A program made the translations under genes and the position numbers. Under the pieces are notes generated by a model, which worked only from the letters and a program-made list of their open reading frames with translations, was not told the DNA's origin and did no database searches. From positions 3,484,001 through 3,548,000 of the forward strand of contig NC_015677.1 in NCBI RefSeq assembly GCF_000215705.1: a stretch of DNA of 64,000 nt, given 5' to 3'. This DNA comes from Ramlibacter tataouinensis TTB310. Its GTDB lineage: Bacteria > Pseudomonadota > Gammaproteobacteria > Burkholderiales > Burkholderiaceae_C. Below, piece by piece: positions 36,524 through 44,712 of the stretch (the first letter of the stretch is position 1; every line of letters starts with the position of its first letter).

Positions 36524-39500
36524 TCACGGCGTCCACCAGTTGCCAGTTGCGATCAGCAGGTTCAGCAGCTGAAGGTCCGAATCGTAGTAGTTGTTCCGGA
36601 AATTCTGGAAGTTGGCTTGCACCAGGGTGTTCAAGTAGGCCTGGTGCGCCGGGTTGGTCATGGCGCCGGTCATCAGGCTGCTCACGGATCCCGGGCCGAA
36701 GTAGCGCACGTCGTCCACCACCGAGCCATCCAGCCGATAGTTCGCACCCGTTCGGAACGGATCGCCTGCGGTATCGTTCTTGATCCAGGTAACGATGTCC
36801 GAGGCCTTGGCGCCCCAATAGCTGTTGCCGGTCAGCACGTAGTCCACACCCCAGCGCCACGGGCAGCGGATGGCGTTCGGGCCGTACATGCCAGTGAACG
36901 GGTGCGGGTCCGCGTAGTACGGAGGGGCTGGCTGGCCGGGGCCTGAATCGAGGCCCACGATGAAGTCGGGAACCAGCTTGGCGTTGGGCGAATAGTTGTT
37001 GATGATGTGGGTGATCATCGATTCGCACCGGGGGATTACCGTGTCGGACCAGTAGAGGTCCCCCGTGGCCCTGGCAAAAGCGCGGAAATGGTTGGTCATG
37101 ATGTCCGAGGTGCGCACCCCGTCGCCACCTGACGGCCTGCCATCAGGCTTGAAGTTGACCACCTTCATGGCATTGATGGTGTTCAGCGCTTCCTGGCGGT
37201 AGTTGATGGCCCCGCCCGACCCCCATTGGCGGTGGGCCATGAGCAGCGCCAACGCGATATCCAGATCGCCGTCGTGCGCGTTCCATCCGCCGCCAGCGGA
37301 GGACATGTCGCTGTGCAGCCTCCAGTCCATCAGGTAGACGGCCTGGGGCTTGCCCTGGCCCATATGGCCATATGCCGGACAGGCACGTGCCACGCGCAGC
37401 ATCCCGTCAAAGTAGGTCCGCGCCTGTGATTCGTGGCCCGCCATGACCGCCATGGTCAGCATGCCGTAACCGATGCCTTCGGACACGCAGGCAATGCCGG
37501 TTTCCTGCTTGTCGACGTGGTAGCCGTCGGTGATGGACGCGCCCGCGTAAATCGACTGCGGGTGGGAGTTGAAAGTGGGAGACTTCTTCAGCAGCGCGGC
37601 CTTCCACGTGGCGTAGCAGGCCTTGACGTTGTCGTCCATCTGCGTCCGCGTGTAGTTGGTCGGCATGATTCCGTAGGGATACCGCTCGCCGTTGACCAGG
37701 TCCACCCGCGAGCCGAACGGAACCGGCGGGAGCTCAGCCGTTCCCAGCAGGGGATGCATCAGGTTGCCCCAGCGGTTCGCGTTGGCCTGGGTGGTGCGGG
37801 TCGACCCGAAGCCCATGATCGTCTCGGCCGACCAGCCGAACATGCCGCGGATGCCCGGGTACTTGGCCCTGATCTTGTCCCACTCGCGCCGGTTGATCTC
37901 GTTGTCCGGGCCGCCAAGGCCGCCAGTGCCGGTATAAGGCGAGAAGTAGTCGGCGCCGAAGCCCACCACCGTCTTGGACGCATCGCCGGCGCACACCTCG
38001 ATGATCCAGGCGTCGACCGTGTTGAAAATGCGGTCCACATCGCGCCAGCTGTCCGAATCGCGGTGCTGCGAGCTGCAGAACTGCATGGCCCCGGCGGCCA
38101 TCATCTCCTTGCAGAAGCGCCGCTGCAGCGCCTCGTCCGTCTGGGCCGGCGCGGTGATCCAGAAGTCCCTGCCGTAGGTCGCGCGCAGCTGATCGGCGAT
38201 GTAGCGGCATTCGTTGAAGAAGGCCGTGTAGTTGCTATCGGTGAGTGCCCCGAACTCGAAGTTGTAGAAGTTCAGGCCGTCCAGGCCGCCCATGCCGTCG
38301 ATGAGGGTCTTGAGCGAGTTCACCGCCGCCTGCGACTGGGCGCGCGTCTGGTAGACGAAATTGTTGCCGCCGCCGCCGAGGGTCAGCATCACTTTCTGGC
38401 CCCGCTGGCGGCAGCGCTGGATCTCGGCGGGCGTCACCGTATCGAGGAACGGGAAGTTCACCGAGCCGTCGGTGCCGAACCGCGCGTTGTGCAGGTACAG
38501 CAGGTTGTATTGCTGGTAGGGCAAGGTGTCGATCTGCGGATAGGGGGCGGCCTGCCAGGCCTGGTAGGCCTCGTAGTAGGCGCCGAACAGCTTGGCCGGC
38601 CAGGTGCTGGCCGCGGGCGCCTCCGACTCGCCGGTGCGAACGTAGGGCGCGGGGGCGCTGCCTACGTTGAGCATGGCGTCGTTCATGCGGATGGTGCCCA
38701 GGCACTGGTCGTCACCGACACCGGCCACGTCGACCGCGCCGACCATGATGGCTGCCGTGGTGCTGCCCTGCTGCGTCCAGGTCACCGAGTGGCGCACCAG
38801 GCTGCCCGTGAGCGTGGCCTTGGTGGAGGCGCCGGTGTTCCAGGCCAGCGTGTTGTTGGTCGTCAGGCGCGCCGCGGCCGCCGGGCCCACGCGGCCCTGC
38901 TGCAGTTCCACCGAGAAGGTGTAGGTCTGGCCCACCACCAGGCCGCTGACGTGCTGGCGCACGTAGAGGCTGCCCGAGTAGTTGGTGGTCAGCTCGTCCA
39001 CCGTCTGGTGGCCCTGGGCGTCTCCCGACACGTTGGCCTGGACCAGCGGCTGGCCGCTGGCCAGAGTGGCGCGCCAGGCCTCGGCATTGAACTGCTCGGA
39101 GTAGGTCAGCAGGTTGGTCGTGCCAGCGACGGCGCCGCTGGCGGCGATGGTGTCCACCGTGATGTCCAGATCGCCGGCGGGCACCCGGAACACGTCGCCG
39201 GTGTTCACGGTGCGGCTGGCCGCCAGCGGTGCCCAGGCCAGCAGGTTGCCGCCGCTGGGTGCGTCGAACACGGCTACGTGCGTCACCGGAGCGGACCAGT
39301 TGGCCGTGGCCGCAGGCCACTCGATGGCCCCGCCGTTGGTGGCCAGCGTCGGGTTGGTGCCCGACACCGTCATGGCCGGCAGCGCGAGCCGCGCGTAGCC
39401 GCCGGTGGCCGACAGCTCGGTGCCGCCGCCGGCGTCGCTCGGAGCGGCCGAGAACAGCGCCAGGAACCTGGCCGGTTTGGTGAACGTGGTGCCGCCGTAC

Positions 39501-39547
39501 AGATGGTTCAGGACGGCCGCTTCGGTGTAGTCGGAAAAGGATGACAT
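36524..39547 (-). CDS. Tail-like protein with GH18 and GH8 glycoside hydrolase domains
   Basis: The 1007-residue protein is modular. Residues 1-135 resemble the N-terminal domain of phage tail proteins (FSDYTEAAVLNHLYGG, ALFSAAPSDAGGG). Residues about 143-305 form a jelly-roll-like binding module (NLLTYSEQFNAEAW). Residues about 315-615 form a GH18-like barrel ending IRGMFGWSAETIMGF, with an altered catalytic motif, DGLNFYNFE at 423-431. From about 625 to the end is a GH8 domain (SEGIGYGML; DGDLDIA with Asp759, Asp761 and Asp763). No signal peptide is present. It probably attacks beta-1,4-glucan, chitin or chitosan-like polymers once released. Confidence 0.82.
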   Translation of the reverse strand: MSSFSDYTEAAVLNHLYGGTTFTKPARFLALFSAAPSDAGGGTELSATGGYARLALPAMTVSGTNPTLATNGGAIEWPAATANWSAPVTHVAVFDAPSGGNLLAWAPLAASRTVNTGDVFRVPAGDLDITVDTIAASGAVAGTTNLLTYSEQFNAEAWRATLASGQPLVQANVSGDAQGHQTVDELTTNYSGSLYVRQHVSGLVVGQTYTFSVELQQGRVGPAAAARLTTNNTLAWNTGASTKATLTGSLVRHSVTWTQQGSTTAAIMVGAVDVAGVGDDQCLGTIRMNDAMLNVGSAPAPYVRTGESEAPAASTWPAKLFGAYYEAYQAWQAAPYPQIDTLPYQQYNLLYLHNARFGTDGSVNFPFLDTVTPAEIQRCRQRGQKVMLTLGGGGNNFVYQTRAQSQAAVNSLKTLIDGMGGLDGLNFYNFEFGALTDSNYTAFFNECRYIADQLRATYGRDFWITAPAQTDEALQRRFCKEMMAAGAMQFCSSQHRDSDSWRDVDRIFNTVDAWIIEVCAGDASKTVVGFGADYFSPYTGTGGLGGPDNEINRREWDKIRAKYPGIRGMFGWSAETIMGFGSTRTTQANANRWGNLMHPLLGTAELPPVPFGSRVDLVNGERYPYGIMPTNYTRTQMDDNVKACYATWKAALLKKSPTFNSHPQSIYAGASITDGYHVDKQETGIACVSEGIGYGMLTMAVMAGHESQARTYFDGMLRVARACPAYGHMGQGKPQAVYLMDWRLHSDMSSAGGGWNAHDGDLDIALALLMAHRQWGSGGAINYRQEALNTINAMKVVNFKPDGRPSGGDGVRTSDIMTNHFRAFARATGDLYWSDTVIPRCESMITHIINNYSPNAKLVPDFIVGLDSGPGQPAPPYYADPHPFTGMYGPNAIRCPWRWGVDYVLTGNSYWGAKASDIVTWIKNDTAGDPFRTGANYRLDGSVVDDVRYFGPGSVSSLMTGAMTNPAHQAYLNTLVQANFQNFRNNYYDSDLQLLNLLIATGNWWTP

Positions 39548-39689
39548 GGTGCTACCTCAAACGTGCGTGAGTCTCGGGATCTCCCCGAGGGCTGCGCCCT
39601 CCCGCCGGCCTTGGTGGCCTGCGACAGGGCTCGCGCAGTGTTGAGGCCAAGGCGGCTTGGGGCTTCATTGCTGTAGGTGAACTACCTAG
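39548..39689 (-). repeat. Upstream region shared with the paralogous gene (copy A)
   Basis: This stretch is nearly identical to 43392-43535 in front of the second glycosidase gene, including GCGCAGTGTTGAGGCCAAGG and the hairpin CCAAG-GCGG-CTTGG. Because it precedes the start codon in both copies, it probably contains the shared promoter and leader. Confidence 0.75.
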
Positions 39690-39701
39690 AAACCGCCGGG
39701 G

Positions 39702-40121
39702 TCAGCCGGTGTCGGACATCTCTTCTTCGATATGCGGCACCGGCTGCGGCACGTTCGGGCGGCCCCAGGGCAGCCAGCCGCCCACGCGCACGCCCAGCCA
39801 CATCCACCAGGCGGTGCCCTGGCTGTGCCCCATGGCCTTGATCGCCTCGTGGAAGATCGCGTCGGCCCGGGCCCGACTCGTCTTGCGGGTGGAGTACAGC
39901 CAGTCATGCACCACGGCCGCCGCGCTGCCCTTGCCGCCCAGCAGCAGGTAGGCGAACGGGATGCGCGGCACGCTGGCAAAGTCGGTCAGGAAGCCAGTCG
40001 GCACGACCACGGTCCAGGGCTCGTCGTCGCGCACGTAGACCAGCGGCGCGTCCACGCGCCAGAGGGCCTTGGGCCGGAACTCGACCTGGGTCACCTGCAG
40101 GGACGTGGCGAACCGGGGCAT
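39702..40121 (-). CDS. DUF1353 phage protein
   Basis: The 139-residue protein (start MPRFATSLQ) has the DUF1353 pattern: GFLTDFASVPR, then AAVVHDWLYST and ADAIFHEAIKAMG. DUF1353 proteins occur in phages next to lysis or tail genes and have no settled function. The conserved His and Asp residues hint at a metal-dependent hydrolase. It starts one base after the lysozyme stop, so it is part of the lysis cassette and may contribute an envelope-degrading step. Confidence 0.75.
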   Translation of the reverse strand: MPRFATSLQVTQVEFRPKALWRVDAPLVYVRDDEPWTVVVPTGFLTDFASVPRIPFAYLLLGGKGSAAAVVHDWLYSTRKTSRARADAIFHEAIKAMGHSQGTAWWMWLGVRVGGWLPWGRPNVPQPVPHIEEEMSDTG

Positions 40122-40122
40122 G

Positions 40123-40566
40123 TCAGGCTCCCGGGGCGTACTGCCAGACGCCGGTGCGCACCTGCTCGGACAGGCGCAGCGCGCGCGCCGGCGTCTGCCT
40201 GGCCCACTTGCTGCGCAGCATGTTGTTGGCCGCCGCCTCGTAGTCGCCGCGCTGCAGCAGGGCCAGCGTGGCGTGGAACCCCAGCAGGCCATCCACCCCG
40301 AGCTGGAAGCTCATGTTCAGCAGCACGCCCTTGCGCGCGTCGTCCAGATCCTGGAACCACGGCAGCCGCTTGCCCAGCGCGTTGATGCGGTCGTCGATGT
40401 CGTTCTGGAGCATGAAGTCCATCTCGACGGGCCGCAGGCCCGCGCCGGGCCGGCGCCGGTCCACCAGGCGGCCGGTGCCGATGGTCCAGTAGCCCAGGCT
40501 GTCCTGGTAGGCGCAGGGCTCCACGCCCTCGTCGCCGCGCAGCTGGCGCATCAGTTCGGTCCTCAT
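40123..40566 (-). CDS. GH24 phage-type lysozyme (endolysin)
   Basis: The 147-residue protein is a T4-type muramidase that cleaves peptidoglycan glycan strands. The catalytic triad is present with exact family spacing: Glu13, Asp22 and Thr28 in DEGVEPCAYQDSLGYWTIGTG. The later NMSFQLGV motif is also present. It has no clear signal or anchor sequence, so it needs the holin for release. Its ATG overlaps the holin stop by ATGA. Confidence 0.92.
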   Translation of the reverse strand: MRTELMRQLRGDEGVEPCAYQDSLGYWTIGTGRLVDRRRPGAGLRPVEMDFMLQNDIDDRINALGKRLPWFQDLDDARKGVLLNMSFQLGVDGLLGFHATLALLQRGDYEAAANNMLRSKWARQTPARALRLSEQVRTGVWQYAPGA

Positions 40567-40961
40567 CTAGCTGCCCCTGACAGGACCCACTGGGCCAGCT
40601 TGGCCACTGCGGCCCAGCCGCCGACGCTGTAGACGATCATCCCGCCCACCAGGAACAGGCCGGCGTTCTCCCACATCTTGCGAAACACACCGCGGATGAC
40701 ACCGCCGGCCCAGGTGTCCATCTTCAAGCCGGCCTGCTGCTTCATCACGTCGAGGAACACGATGGCGAACTCGGCCGCCGCCTGCTTGGACATCGCCTCG
40801 CGGATGCCCTCGCGCACCGCCGTCTTCATCTCGTCGCGCAGCAGCGCTGCCAGCAGCATGCGGGACTCTTCCGTCAATGCCATCTGCTGGTGGGTCGCCA
40901 TCACGCTGGCTCTCAGGGCCGCACGGGCCCGCTCCTCTGTGGTGGGTTCTTCGTCGCTCAT
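40563..40961 (-). CDS. Holin-like membrane protein
   Basis: The 132-residue protein is mostly charged and helical (residues 1-100, with ERARAALRAS and DEMKTAVREGIREAM). It ends with one membrane span (AGLFLVGGMIVYSVGGWAAVAKLAQWVL). Single-span proteins directly upstream of and overlapping a lysozyme gene are usually holins or holin-like release factors. The identification rests on position, size and topology, not on sequence identity. Confidence 0.65.
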   Translation of the reverse strand: MSDEEPTTEERARAALRASVMATHQQMALTEESRMLLAALLRDEMKTAVREGIREAMSKQAAAEFAIVFLDVMKQQAGLKMDTWAGGVIRGVFRKMWENAGLFLVGGMIVYSVGGWAAVAKLAQWVLSGAAR

Positions 40962-41078
40962 CCGACTGGCCTCACGCCTTGACGATGATGTTGATGCCCA
41001 GGTAGGGCCTGGCGGCCGGGCCGCCGCCCCGAGATGATCGGGGCGGCCTCGGCCTCGGTGCCCGAGGCGGGTCGTCGC

Positions 41079-43391
41079 CTACAGGCGGGGATGCATCAGG
41101 TTGCCCCAGCGGTTCGCGTTGGCCTGCGTGGTGCGGGTCGGACCGAACCCCATGATGGTTTCGGCGGACCAGCCGAACATGCCGCGGATGCCCGGGTACT
41201 TGGCCCTGATCTTGTCCCACTCGCGCTGGTTGATCTCGTTGTCCGGGCCGCCAAGGCCGCCAGCGCCGGTATAGGGCGACAGGTAGTCGGCGCCGAAGCC
41301 CACCACCATCTTTCGCGCATCGCCAGCGCACATGTCGGCGATCCAAAAGTCCACGGAGTTGAAGATGCGGTCCACGTCGCGCCAGCCGTCCCAGTCGTAG
41401 TGTTGCGGGTTGCAGAACTGCATCGCGCCCACAGCCATCATCTCCTTGCAGAAGCGGCGCTGCAGCGGGTCGTCCGGCTGCGCCGGCGAGCTGACCCAGA
41501 AGTCAGGGCCGTAGGTGGCGCGCAGCTGCTCGGCGATGTAGCGGCACTCGTTGAAGAAGGCCGTGTAGTTGCTGCTGGTGACGACGCCGGACTCGAAGTT
41601 GTTGAAGTCCAGGCCGTCCATGCCGCCCAGGTTGTTGATGATGGTCTTGAGCGAGTCCACCGCCGCCTGCGACTGAGCGCGCGTCTGGTACACGAAGGGG
41701 TGACCGGCGCCGCCGATGGTCAGCATGATCTTTTGGCCGCGCTGGCGGCACTGCTGGATCTCGGCCGCCGTCACCTCGTTGTAGAACGGGTACACCACCG
41801 AGCCGTCGCTGTTGAAGCGGCAGTTAAAGACATACAGCAGGTTGTACTGCTGGTAGGGCATTGTCGTGATCTGCGGGTAGGGGGCCGCCTGCCAGGCGTG
41901 GTAGGCCTCGTAGTAGGCGCCGAACAGCTTGGCTGGCCAGGTCGTAGCGGCCGGCGGCGCCTCCGATTCGCCGGTGCGAACGTAGGGCGCGGGGGTGCTG
42001 CCGACGTTGAGCATGGCGTCGTTCATGCGGATGGTGCCCAGGCACTGGTCGTCACCGGCGCCGGCCACGTCGACCGCGCCGACCATGATGGCTGCCGTGG
42101 TGCTGCCCTGCTGCGTCCAGGTCACCGAGTGGCGCACCAGGCTGCCCGTGAGCGTGGCCTTGGTGGAGGCGCCGGTGTTCCAGGCCAGCGTGTTGTTGGT
42201 CGTCAGGCGCGCTGCTGCGGCCGAGCCCGAGCGGCCCTGCTGCAGCTCCACCGAGAAGGTGTAGGTCTGGCCCACCACCAGGCCGGTGACGTGCTGGCGC
42301 ACGTAGAGGCTGCCCGAGTAGTTGGTGGTCAGCTCGTCCACCGTCTGCTGGCTCTGGGCGTCTCCCGACACGTTGGCCTGAACCAGCGGCTGGCCGCTGG
42401 CCAGCGTGGCACGCCAGGCCTCGGCATTGAACTGCTCGGAGTAAGTCAGCAGGTTGGTCGCTTCGGGCTCGCCGGTGCGCACATAGGGCGCGGGGGCGCT
42501 GCCGACGTTGAGCATGGCGTCGTTCATGCGGATGGTGCCCAGGCACTGGTCGTCACCGACACCGGCCGCATCGGCCGTGCCGATCATGATGGCCGCCGTG
42601 GTGCTGCCCTGCTGCGTCCAGGTCACCGAGTGGCGCACCAGGCTGCCCGTGAGCGTCGCCTTGGTGGAGGCGCCGGTGTTCCAGGCCAGCGTGTTGTTGG
42701 TCGTCAGGCGCGCCGCGGCCGCCGGGCCCACGCGGCCCTGCTGCAGTTCCACCGAGAAGGTGTAGGTCTGGCCCACCACCAGGCCGCTGACGTGCTGGCG
42801 CACGTAGAAGCTGCCCGAGTAGTTCGCCGTCAGCTCGTCCACCGTCTGCTGGCCCTGGGCGTCGGCCGACACGTTGGCCTGCATCAGTGGCTGGCCGCTG
42901 GCCAGCGTGGCGCGCCAGGCCTCGGCATTGAACTGCTCGGAGTAGGTCAGCAGGTTGGTGCCGGAGACCACGACGCCGCTGGCGGCGATGCTGCCGTCCA
43001 CCGTGATGTCCAGATCGCCGGCGGGCACCCGGAACACGTCGCCGGTGTTCACGGTGCGGCTGGCCGCCAGCGGTGCCCAGGCCAGCAGGTTGCCGCCGCT
43101 GGGTGCGTCGAACACGGCTACGTGCGTCACCGGAGCGGACCAGTTGGCCGTGGCCGCAGGCCACTCGATGGCCCCGCCGTTGGTGGCCAGCGTCGGGTTG
43201 GTGCCCGACACCGTCATGGCCGGCAGCGCGAGCCGCGCGTAGCCGCCGGTGGCCGACAGCTCGGTGCCGCCGCCGGCGTCGCTCGGAGCGGCCGAGAACA
43301 GCGCCAGGAACCTGGCCGGTTTGGTGAACGTGGTGCTGCCGAACAGGTGGCTCAGGACGGCCGCTTCGGTGTGGTCGGAAAAGGATGACAT
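41079..43391 (-). CDS. Tail-like protein with a GH18 domain and two binding modules
   Basis: The 770-residue protein is a paralogue of the 1007-residue protein. It shares the N-terminal tail-like domain, nearly identical for the first 130 residues, and has two tandem copies of the roughly 160-residue NLLTYSEQFNAEAW binding module instead of one. The C-terminal GH18-like barrel carries DGLDFNNFE at 592-600 and ends IRGMFGWSAETIMGF...MHPRL. It stops where the other protein continues into GH8. No signal peptide is present. The motif has one residue more than the canonical DGxDxDxE, so activity is uncertain. Confidence 0.82.
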   Translation of the reverse strand: MSSFSDHTEAAVLSHLFGSTTFTKPARFLALFSAAPSDAGGGTELSATGGYARLALPAMTVSGTNPTLATNGGAIEWPAATANWSAPVTHVAVFDAPSGGNLLAWAPLAASRTVNTGDVFRVPAGDLDITVDGSIAASGVVVSGTNLLTYSEQFNAEAWRATLASGQPLMQANVSADAQGQQTVDELTANYSGSFYVRQHVSGLVVGQTYTFSVELQQGRVGPAAAARLTTNNTLAWNTGASTKATLTGSLVRHSVTWTQQGSTTAAIMIGTADAAGVGDDQCLGTIRMNDAMLNVGSAPAPYVRTGEPEATNLLTYSEQFNAEAWRATLASGQPLVQANVSGDAQSQQTVDELTTNYSGSLYVRQHVTGLVVGQTYTFSVELQQGRSGSAAAARLTTNNTLAWNTGASTKATLTGSLVRHSVTWTQQGSTTAAIMVGAVDVAGAGDDQCLGTIRMNDAMLNVGSTPAPYVRTGESEAPPAATTWPAKLFGAYYEAYHAWQAAPYPQITTMPYQQYNLLYVFNCRFNSDGSVVYPFYNEVTAAEIQQCRQRGQKIMLTIGGAGHPFVYQTRAQSQAAVDSLKTIINNLGGMDGLDFNNFESGVVTSSNYTAFFNECRYIAEQLRATYGPDFWVSSPAQPDDPLQRRFCKEMMAVGAMQFCNPQHYDWDGWRDVDRIFNSVDFWIADMCAGDARKMVVGFGADYLSPYTGAGGLGGPDNEINQREWDKIRAKYPGIRGMFGWSAETIMGFGPTRTTQANANRWGNLMHPRL

Positions 43392-43535
43392 GGTGCTACC
43401 TCAAACGTATGTGGACCTCGGGGCTCTCCCCCGAGGGCTTCGCCCCCTCGTCGGCCGTGATGTCCTGCGACAGGCTCGCGCAGTGTTGAGGCCAAGGCGG
43501 CTTGGGGCTTCATTGCTGTAGGTGGACTACCTAGG
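43392..43535 (-). repeat. Upstream region shared with the paralogous gene (copy B)
   Basis: This is the second copy of the conserved leader found at 39548-39689. It runs into the stop codon of the LuxR-like gene at 43531. Conservation of non-coding sequence between the copies implies a recent segmental duplication or a needed regulatory element. Confidence 0.75.
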
Positions 43536-43842
43536 ATTCACGGCGGGCGGTGTCCTGGGCCTGCCGGCGCTGGCGGTCCCACATCAGCACCGCCTCCAGG
43601 GTCGAGCGTGCGCCCATGCGCTGCCGCGCGCGGTACAGCTGCTCCTCGATGGTGCGGACGGACCGGCCCAGCCGCTGCGCGGCGGCACGATTGCTGCCCA
43701 GCTCGGTGACCAGTTCCAGGATCTCCGCCTGCCCGGGTGTCACACCCCACGGGGTGCGGTGCCGACGCTCCCGGTGCACCCGGCCGCGCGCCTCGGGCGC
43801 CGCCACCCGTACCGGGCCGATCAGCTGGTCCCAGGGGTTCAT
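43531..43842 (-). CDS. Small LuxR-type HTH regulator
   Basis: The 103-residue protein (start chosen at MNPWDQLIGPV) has a C-terminal LuxR-like HTH: TPGQAEILELVTELGSNRAAAQRLGRSVRTIEEQLYRARQRMG. It lacks a receiver or autoinducer domain, so activity must depend on its amount or a partner. It is transcribed towards the glycosidase and lysis genes and away from the XRE repressor, with the 13-bp-arm operator between them. A role as late-gene activator is plausible but inferred from position. Confidence 0.7.
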   Translation of the reverse strand: MNPWDQLIGPVRVAAPEARGRVHRERRHRTPWGVTPGQAEILELVTELGSNRAAAQRLGRSVRTIEEQLYRARQRMGARSTLEAVLMWDRQRRQAQDTARRES

Positions 43843-43934
43843 GCCCGCGCTCCTGCCCCGGCGGCGGGCACGCGTACCGTCGTGGCATGTACGGTCAGGA
43901 GAAAGAGAGAGCACTGCTCGTCCATGCAACGAAT

Positions 43935-43975
43935 CTAGGCAAATATGCCTTTAGCGTCAAGACATATTTGCCTAG
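43935..43975. promoter_or_regulatory. Operator with perfect 13-bp inverted repeats (site 1)
   Basis: CTAGGCAAATATG (43935-43947) and CATATTTGCCTAG (43963-43975) are perfect reverse complements separated by 15 bases. They lie in the divergent region between the LuxR-like gene and the XRE repressor. The same right arm and spacing recur at 44881-44921, so this is probably the binding site of the adjacent repressor. Confidence 0.8.
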
Positions 43976-43997
43976 CTTTTCTCGGCAGCATTGCGTG

Positions 43998-44279
43998 ATG
44001 GCAAAAGTGCCCAGCAAAGCCCTGCAGGTTCTCGCCGCGAACCTTGAGCGGTTGATTGCTGAGCACAAGGAGCTGAACAGCCAACCGAAGCTGGCGGCCG
44101 CAGCCAAGATCGACCAGAAGACGGTCTACCGCATCGTCACCAAGCAGAACGAGCCCAGCACGGACAAGCTGGAAAAGCTGGCCAAGGCTTTGGGGGTGCA
44201 GACCTGGCAGCTGCTCGTACCGGGGCTAAAGCCCGGGGCACTTCCCGAGTTGGCGGTCAAGGAGACGAGCGAGGTTTAG
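43998..44279 (+). CDS. XRE-family repressor-like regulator
   Basis: The 93-residue protein (MAKVPSKALQVLAANLERLIAE) is essentially one helix-turn-helix domain: LAAAAKIDQKTVYRIVTKQNEPSTDKLEKLAKALGV. The short C-terminal tail (LLVPGLKPGALPELAVK) carries no peptidase domain, so it is not a LexA/CI-type self-cleaving repressor. It is preceded by an operator with perfect arms and probably controls itself and the divergent LuxR-like gene. Confidence 0.8.
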   Translation: MAKVPSKALQVLAANLERLIAEHKELNSQPKLAAAAKIDQKTVYRIVTKQNEPSTDKLEKLAKALGVQTWQLLVPGLKPGALPELAVKETSEV

Positions 44280-44304
44280 CGCAGCCGCGGTCGTGTGGTT
44301 CGGC

Positions 44305-44616
44305 TCACCCTGGTGGGCGTGCGGAAAGCTCGGAGGTGGGCCCTGGGCGCCCTTGCCGCCGCCGCAGCACCTCTTGCAGCACAGCCGGCACGTCTTCCAC
44401 TTTGAGTCCGATCAGGATCGTGTCGGCCGAGACGTCGTAGAGCAGAAGCAGCTCATACAGCCAAGCCAGCTTGGGCAGACTGACGCCTCGTTCCCACGCT
44501 GAAACGGCTTGCCTGCGCACGGGCAGCCGCCGGGCCACCTCATCTTGCGTGAGCCGGGCTGCCCGCCTGGCTTCCCGCAGTCGCCTCCCAATGATCTTCC
44601 CGTTAGGGGCGTTCAT
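44305..44616 (-). CDS. Second XRE-family regulator
   Basis: The 103-residue protein (start chosen at MNAPNGKIIGRRLREAR; an in-frame ATG 18 codons upstream is possible) has a clear Cro/CI HTH: LTQDEVARRLPVRRQAVSAWERGVSLPKL. A short helical tail follows (YDVSADTILIGLKVEDVPAVLQEVL). It is transcribed left, towards the first XRE gene, and faces a region rich in GCAA/TTGC half-sites that could be its operators. Confidence 0.75.
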   Translation of the reverse strand: MNAPNGKIIGRRLREARRAARLTQDEVARRLPVRRQAVSAWERGVSLPKLAWLYELLLLYDVSADTILIGLKVEDVPAVLQEVLRRRQGRPGPTSELSARPPG

Positions 44617-44712
44617 AGCTGCACATTCTGTGCCTAAGGCCCGGTAGACGCTGACCGGCACCCCTGTCAAAACTGCCAGCTGCGCAGCAGGTCACCGTGC
44701 CTCTTACACCCA

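Noticed and set aside
37433..39544. A long plus-strand frame (703 residues) opposite the GH18-GH8 gene, and a similar one opposite its paralogue
   Set aside because: Both are Val/His/Arg/Gly-rich shadows that follow the duplicated coding sequence; their similarity to each other only reflects the duplication of the minus-strand genes.
40972..41346. A minus-strand frame ending PYLGINIIVKA between the GH18 gene and the holin
   Set aside because: Most of it overlaps the GH18 domain in another frame. The last residues look protein-like but are too short to call a gene fragment.
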